From: Ruminococcus sp.
GTDB taxonomy: Bacteria; Bacillota; Clostridia; Oscillospirales; Ruminococcaceae
Reading direction: 5' to 3'
Length of the DNA stretch: 8,665 bases
NCBI GenBank assembly: GCA_024697705.1
Contig: JAILFF010000223.1
Location: 1 to 8,665 of the forward strand
Shown here: piece after piece, positions 6,789 through 8,665 of the stretch
How the letters are laid out: every line of letters starts with the position of its first letter
Numbering within the stretch: position 1 is the stretch's first letter
Notes under the pieces: generated by a model
The model's database searches: none
What the model was told of the DNA's origin: nothing
What the model saw: the letters and a program-made list of their open reading frames with translations, nothing else
Position numbers and translations under genes: made by a program

Positions 6789-7235
6789 CTATTTTTTGAC
6801 AACGATCCACTCTTCTCCCCTGACAATATATTGAAACTCGCAGAGCTTATCGCTCAGCATCACTTCGAGCAGATCGGCGAAATCGTCAACGAGTTCCAGC
6901 CCCGACAACTCATCTTTACCGACCCAGCAAACTTCACCTTCTTCGGAGGAAGTCAGCTCGCCCTCGAATTTATCCGTTTCAAAAAGGAATACGATATATC
7001 GTCCGCCTTGTATGGGAAACTGTTTTACTCCGCAAAGTCTCGGCGAAACGATCGTCAGCCCTGTTTCTTCCTTCATCTCGCGTATCACAGCATCTACGAC
7101 AGACTCTCCCGGCTCGATGTGTCCTCCGGGCAGAGTAAAGCCTTTCCAGTCGTTCTTTTTCCTGTTTTGCAGCAGATAGCGTTCGCCGTCGTGTACAAGG
7201 CACAGAACCGTCAGTTCGGCATTTTCGGTGCGCAT
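6789..7235 (-). CDS. Nudix hydrolase, MutX-like 8-oxo-dGTP diphosphatase
   Basis: This 148-residue protein has a complete Nudix box, Gx5Ex7REUxEExGU, at residues 38-60 (Gly38, Glu44, Arg52-Glu53, Glu56-Glu57, Gly59). The part after the box, with LCGVKQF, YIVFLFETDKFEGEL and SSEEGEVCWV, resembles streptococcal MutX-type enzymes, which clean the nucleotide pool by cutting 8-oxo-dGTP to the monophosphate. Substrate assignment in this superfamily from sequence alone is uncertain. The ATG has GGGAGGAG at 7242-7249, a near-ideal ribosome binding site. It is the last gene of the minus-strand operon, 18 bp after the histidine phosphatase stop. No good hairpin terminator is visible downstream. Confidence 0.92.
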   Translation of the reverse strand: MRTENAELTVLCLVHDGERYLLQNRKKNDWKGFTLPGGHIEPGESVVDAVIREMKEETGLTIVSPRLCGVKQFPIQGGRYIVFLFETDKFEGELTSSEEGEVCWVGKDELSGLELVDDFADLLEVMLSDKLCEFQYIVRGEEWIVVKK

Positions 7236-7253
7236 ATTTTTCTCCTCCCGACA

Positions 7254-7949
7254 TCATTTCTCAAACACAAGTTTTTCGGGCTTGACGCTTTCGAGGTGGC
7301 GCATATCGTTGAATAATTCAAGGCGCGGTACGACTGTTTTCCCCGCGCCGCGGCAGAATTCAATGACCGATACCGAGCAAACTCCGTATGGCATGGCGGC
7401 AAGCACGTAAGGAAAAGGCAGGTTAAGTACATGAGAAAACATCACCGCGCCCGAACCTCCGTGCGCAAACAGCGCAACGGTATCGCCGCACTCACGCTCG
7501 CAGCGGTAAACGGCGTTCTCACGGATCAGCCCGAACCCGGCAAGAAACTCGTCAAATCGGCGGGAGATCGTTTCGTAATAGCCCAGACATCTGTTATCCC
7601 CGAAATAACGATGCTCCCGCCAGCTCTCGCCGCCTGCCGAGGAGGGACACTCGTTATATAACATATTAGCAAGTGTCCCGGGATGACCGTCATTCGGCAG
7701 TCCAGCGCCGTCGTAAGCGTCGCCCCAGTCGATCTCGTGCATGAAGTCGAGCTTTTGAACGATCAGACCGTGCTTGTCGGCGGTAAAGCTCGCGGTCTTA
7801 AAAGCTCTGCCCATCGGCGAGGAAAAGACTGCCGTTATAGGTTCGTCCCTGAGCCTTTCCGCGGTACATTCCGCCTGAATTATACCGTTTTCGGTAAGGC
7901 AGTCGTTTATGTAATCGGGTTCGCCGTGTCGTACAAAAATCAATCTCAT
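7254..7949 (-). CDS. Histidine phosphatase family protein (phosphoglycerate-mutase-like)
   Basis: This is a 231-residue branch-1 histidine phosphatase. The N-terminal LIFVRHGEP holds the phospho-accepting His8 and Arg7. SSPMGRAFKTA (43-53) supplies the second Arg (Arg48), Glu72 in the FMHEIDWG segment is a candidate proton donor, and the second catalytic His163 is in LFAHGGSG. The enzyme probably removes phosphate from a small metabolite. Which one cannot be read from the sequence, and the 75-125 segment (Asp/Gly/Pro-rich) is specific to this subgroup. The frame also has an ATG at 7982 overlapping the stop of the upstream gene. I prefer the ATG at 7949 because AAAGGAAA (7954-7961) precedes it at good distance and the RHG motif then starts at residue 7, as usual. 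Confidence 0.91.
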   Translation of the reverse strand: MRLIFVRHGEPDYINDCLTENGIIQAECTAERLRDEPITAVFSSPMGRAFKTASFTADKHGLIVQKLDFMHEIDWGDAYDGAGLPNDGHPGTLANMLYNECPSSAGGESWREHRYFGDNRCLGYYETISRRFDEFLAGFGLIRENAVYRCERECGDTVALFAHGGSGAVMFSHVLNLPFPYVLAAMPYGVCSVSVIEFCRGAGKTVVPRLELFNDMRHLESVKPEKLVFEK

Positions 7950-7978
7950 GTTATTTCCTTTCGTCTGCTGAAATATGC

Positions 7979-8497
7979 TCATTTAAGCCTGTTGATTATC
8001 GCCTGTGCCGTCAGCCCCGTGAACGCCCCTGCTATGCACCCGACAACCAGCAGAAACGGATAATAACTTATCACCGCAAATGTCTTCATTACGAATACTG
8101 CCGCTATGATCTGCCCCGTATTATGCAGCACCGCTCCGAATATGCTGCCGAGCCATATATGCTTTTCATCAAGTATTTTTCTGAGCGGCAACATTCCCGC
8201 AAGGCAGAGAAGCCCCCCCGAAAGACTGAATATCATCGTCGGGCTTAAAAAAGTCCCTGCGAAAAGAGAGCCTAAAAAAATCCTCGCAAGCACGAGAAGC
8301 AACACTTCCCCACTTCGGCAGCGATTGACCGCATACACCGTAATGATGTTCGCCAGCCCGAGCTTTGCGCCGGGTATCGGCAGAGGAAACGGCACCTGCT
8401 GCTCTACTATGAATATGATAAGCGCTATTGCCGTCAAAAGCGAAAGCCGCGTCAGCTCCGAAACGCTCCCGCCGCTTTCACGCTTACGCTGTACCAT
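7979..8497 (-). CDS. Gx transporter family membrane protein (heptaprenyl diphosphate synthase component I family)
   Basis: This is a 172-residue integral membrane protein with about five hydrophobic segments (near 15-35, 47-58, 65-83, 86-102, 116-137 and 143-165, some short). Family hallmarks are PGAKLGLANIITV (42-54), ARIFLGSLFAGTF (71-83), FSLSGG (90-95) and GAVLHNTGQ (121-129). The family is annotated as component I of heptaprenyl diphosphate synthase and also as an S-component-like Gx transporter. The membrane topology fits a transporter or permease subunit better than a soluble synthase subunit. The ATG has GGAGGAGGA at 8506-8514. The gene overlaps the end of the NusG-domain-II gene by 14 bp, a pairing common in Clostridia. 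Its TGA shares bases with a possible ATG of the next frame. Confidence 0.92.
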   Translation of the reverse strand: MVQRKRESGGSVSELTRLSLLTAIALIIFIVEQQVPFPLPIPGAKLGLANIITVYAVNRCRSGEVLLLVLARIFLGSLFAGTFLSPTMIFSLSGGLLCLAGMLPLRKILDEKHIWLGSIFGAVLHNTGQIIAAVFVMKTFAVISYYPFLLVVGCIAGAFTGLTAQAIINRLK

Positions 8498-8665
8498 CGG
8501 TGCCGTCCTCCTCCGAGCTGTTCACCCGGTAGATCATCAGCCTGTTCGGGAGACAGACTATCTGCGTACTTGACCGGCTGAGTTTGCCCATTTTAATGCA
8601 AGTGTGGTCGGGGCAGTCGGCTTCACGAACATATATATCATGGTTTTCGATAACAATAACGTTCC
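8484..8665 (-). CDS. NusG domain II-containing protein, C-terminal part
   Basis: The reverse frame is open to the window edge and ends with TAA at 8484-8486, leaving 59 visible residues. They read VIVIENHDIYVREADCPDH, then TCIKMGKLSRSST, then QIVCLPNRLMIYRV. This is the end of a NusG domain II fold, with its conserved Cys pair around D-H-T and the I-V-C-L-P-N motif. Members are small, usually exported or membrane-anchored proteins; the N-terminal anchor would lie outside the window. It overlaps the Gx-family gene by 14 bp, and this pair often sits beside FMN-binding or Rnf/Nqr-like genes. Those neighbours are from general knowledge and are not seen here. Confidence 0.87.
   Translation of the reverse strand, partial: NVIVIENHDIYVREADCPDHTCIKMGKLSRSSTQIVCLPNRLMIYRVNSSEEDGTDGTA

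Noticed and set aside
7950..7982. ATG at 7982 (overlapping the Gx-family stop) as start of the histidine phosphatase
   Set aside because: The extra 11 residues do not look conserved, and the ATG at 7949 has a better ribosome binding site. Translational coupling through the overlap remains possible.

Overview
This window looks like a chromosomal segment of a clostridial Firmicute, most likely from the Ruminococcus/Oscillospiraceae range. The taxon is an inference. It rests on the NusG-domain-II/Gx-transporter gene pair, a MutX-type Nudix protein, consensus SigA promoters, strong GGAGG-type ribosome binding sites with some TTG starts, and short intergenic gaps. No tRNA, rRNA, CRISPR array, transposase or phage gene is visible. 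No gene-free gap exceeds about 180 bp.

Region A (1-1606, plus strand) is the end of an operon. It holds a 5'-truncated FkbH-type HAD/GNAT-like protein that overlaps by 4 bp a stand-alone acyl carrier protein. In characterised systems such a pair makes glyceryl-ACP from 1,3-bisphosphoglycerate, for polyketides or cell-surface polymers. The operon ends at a 13-bp-stem hairpin (1618-1657), which also terminates the genes converging from the other side.

Region B (1663-6613, minus strand) is the most unusual part. A PP2C-type Ser/Thr phosphatase with all metal ligands and a roughly 380-residue helical extension is transcribed from a perfect TTGACA-17-TATAAT promoter. It ends at a hairpin terminator. 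A second perfect TTGACA-17-TATAAT promoter follows directly and drives a two-gene operon. Its first gene encodes a TerB-N/TerB-C domain protein with a TTG start behind a near-perfect Shine-Dalgarno. The second is a P-loop ATPase of the DUF2791 family (related to BREX BrxC/BrxD), abutting the first gene with no gap. As I recall, TerB-N/C proteins and DUF2791 ATPases normally sit with a superfamily II helicase in predicted DNA-processing or defence systems. Here no helicase, BREX gene, TerD/TerC/TerY gene or kinase is present. A compact phosphatase-TerB-ATPase stress or defence module is therefore a reasonable hypothesis, unproven.

Region C (6789-8665, minus strand) is an ordinary, tightly packed metabolic operon. 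In transcription order it holds the 3' end of a NusG-domain-II protein, a Gx-family membrane protein (heptaprenyl diphosphate synthase component I family), a histidine phosphatase and a MutX-like 8-oxo-dGTP-type Nudix hydrolase. The first pair of genes overlaps, and the later genes are separated by only 18-29 bp. A roughly 175-bp AT-rich gap separates this operon from the phosphatase gene. It holds the phosphatase promoter and an 11-bp inverted repeat that may be an operator.
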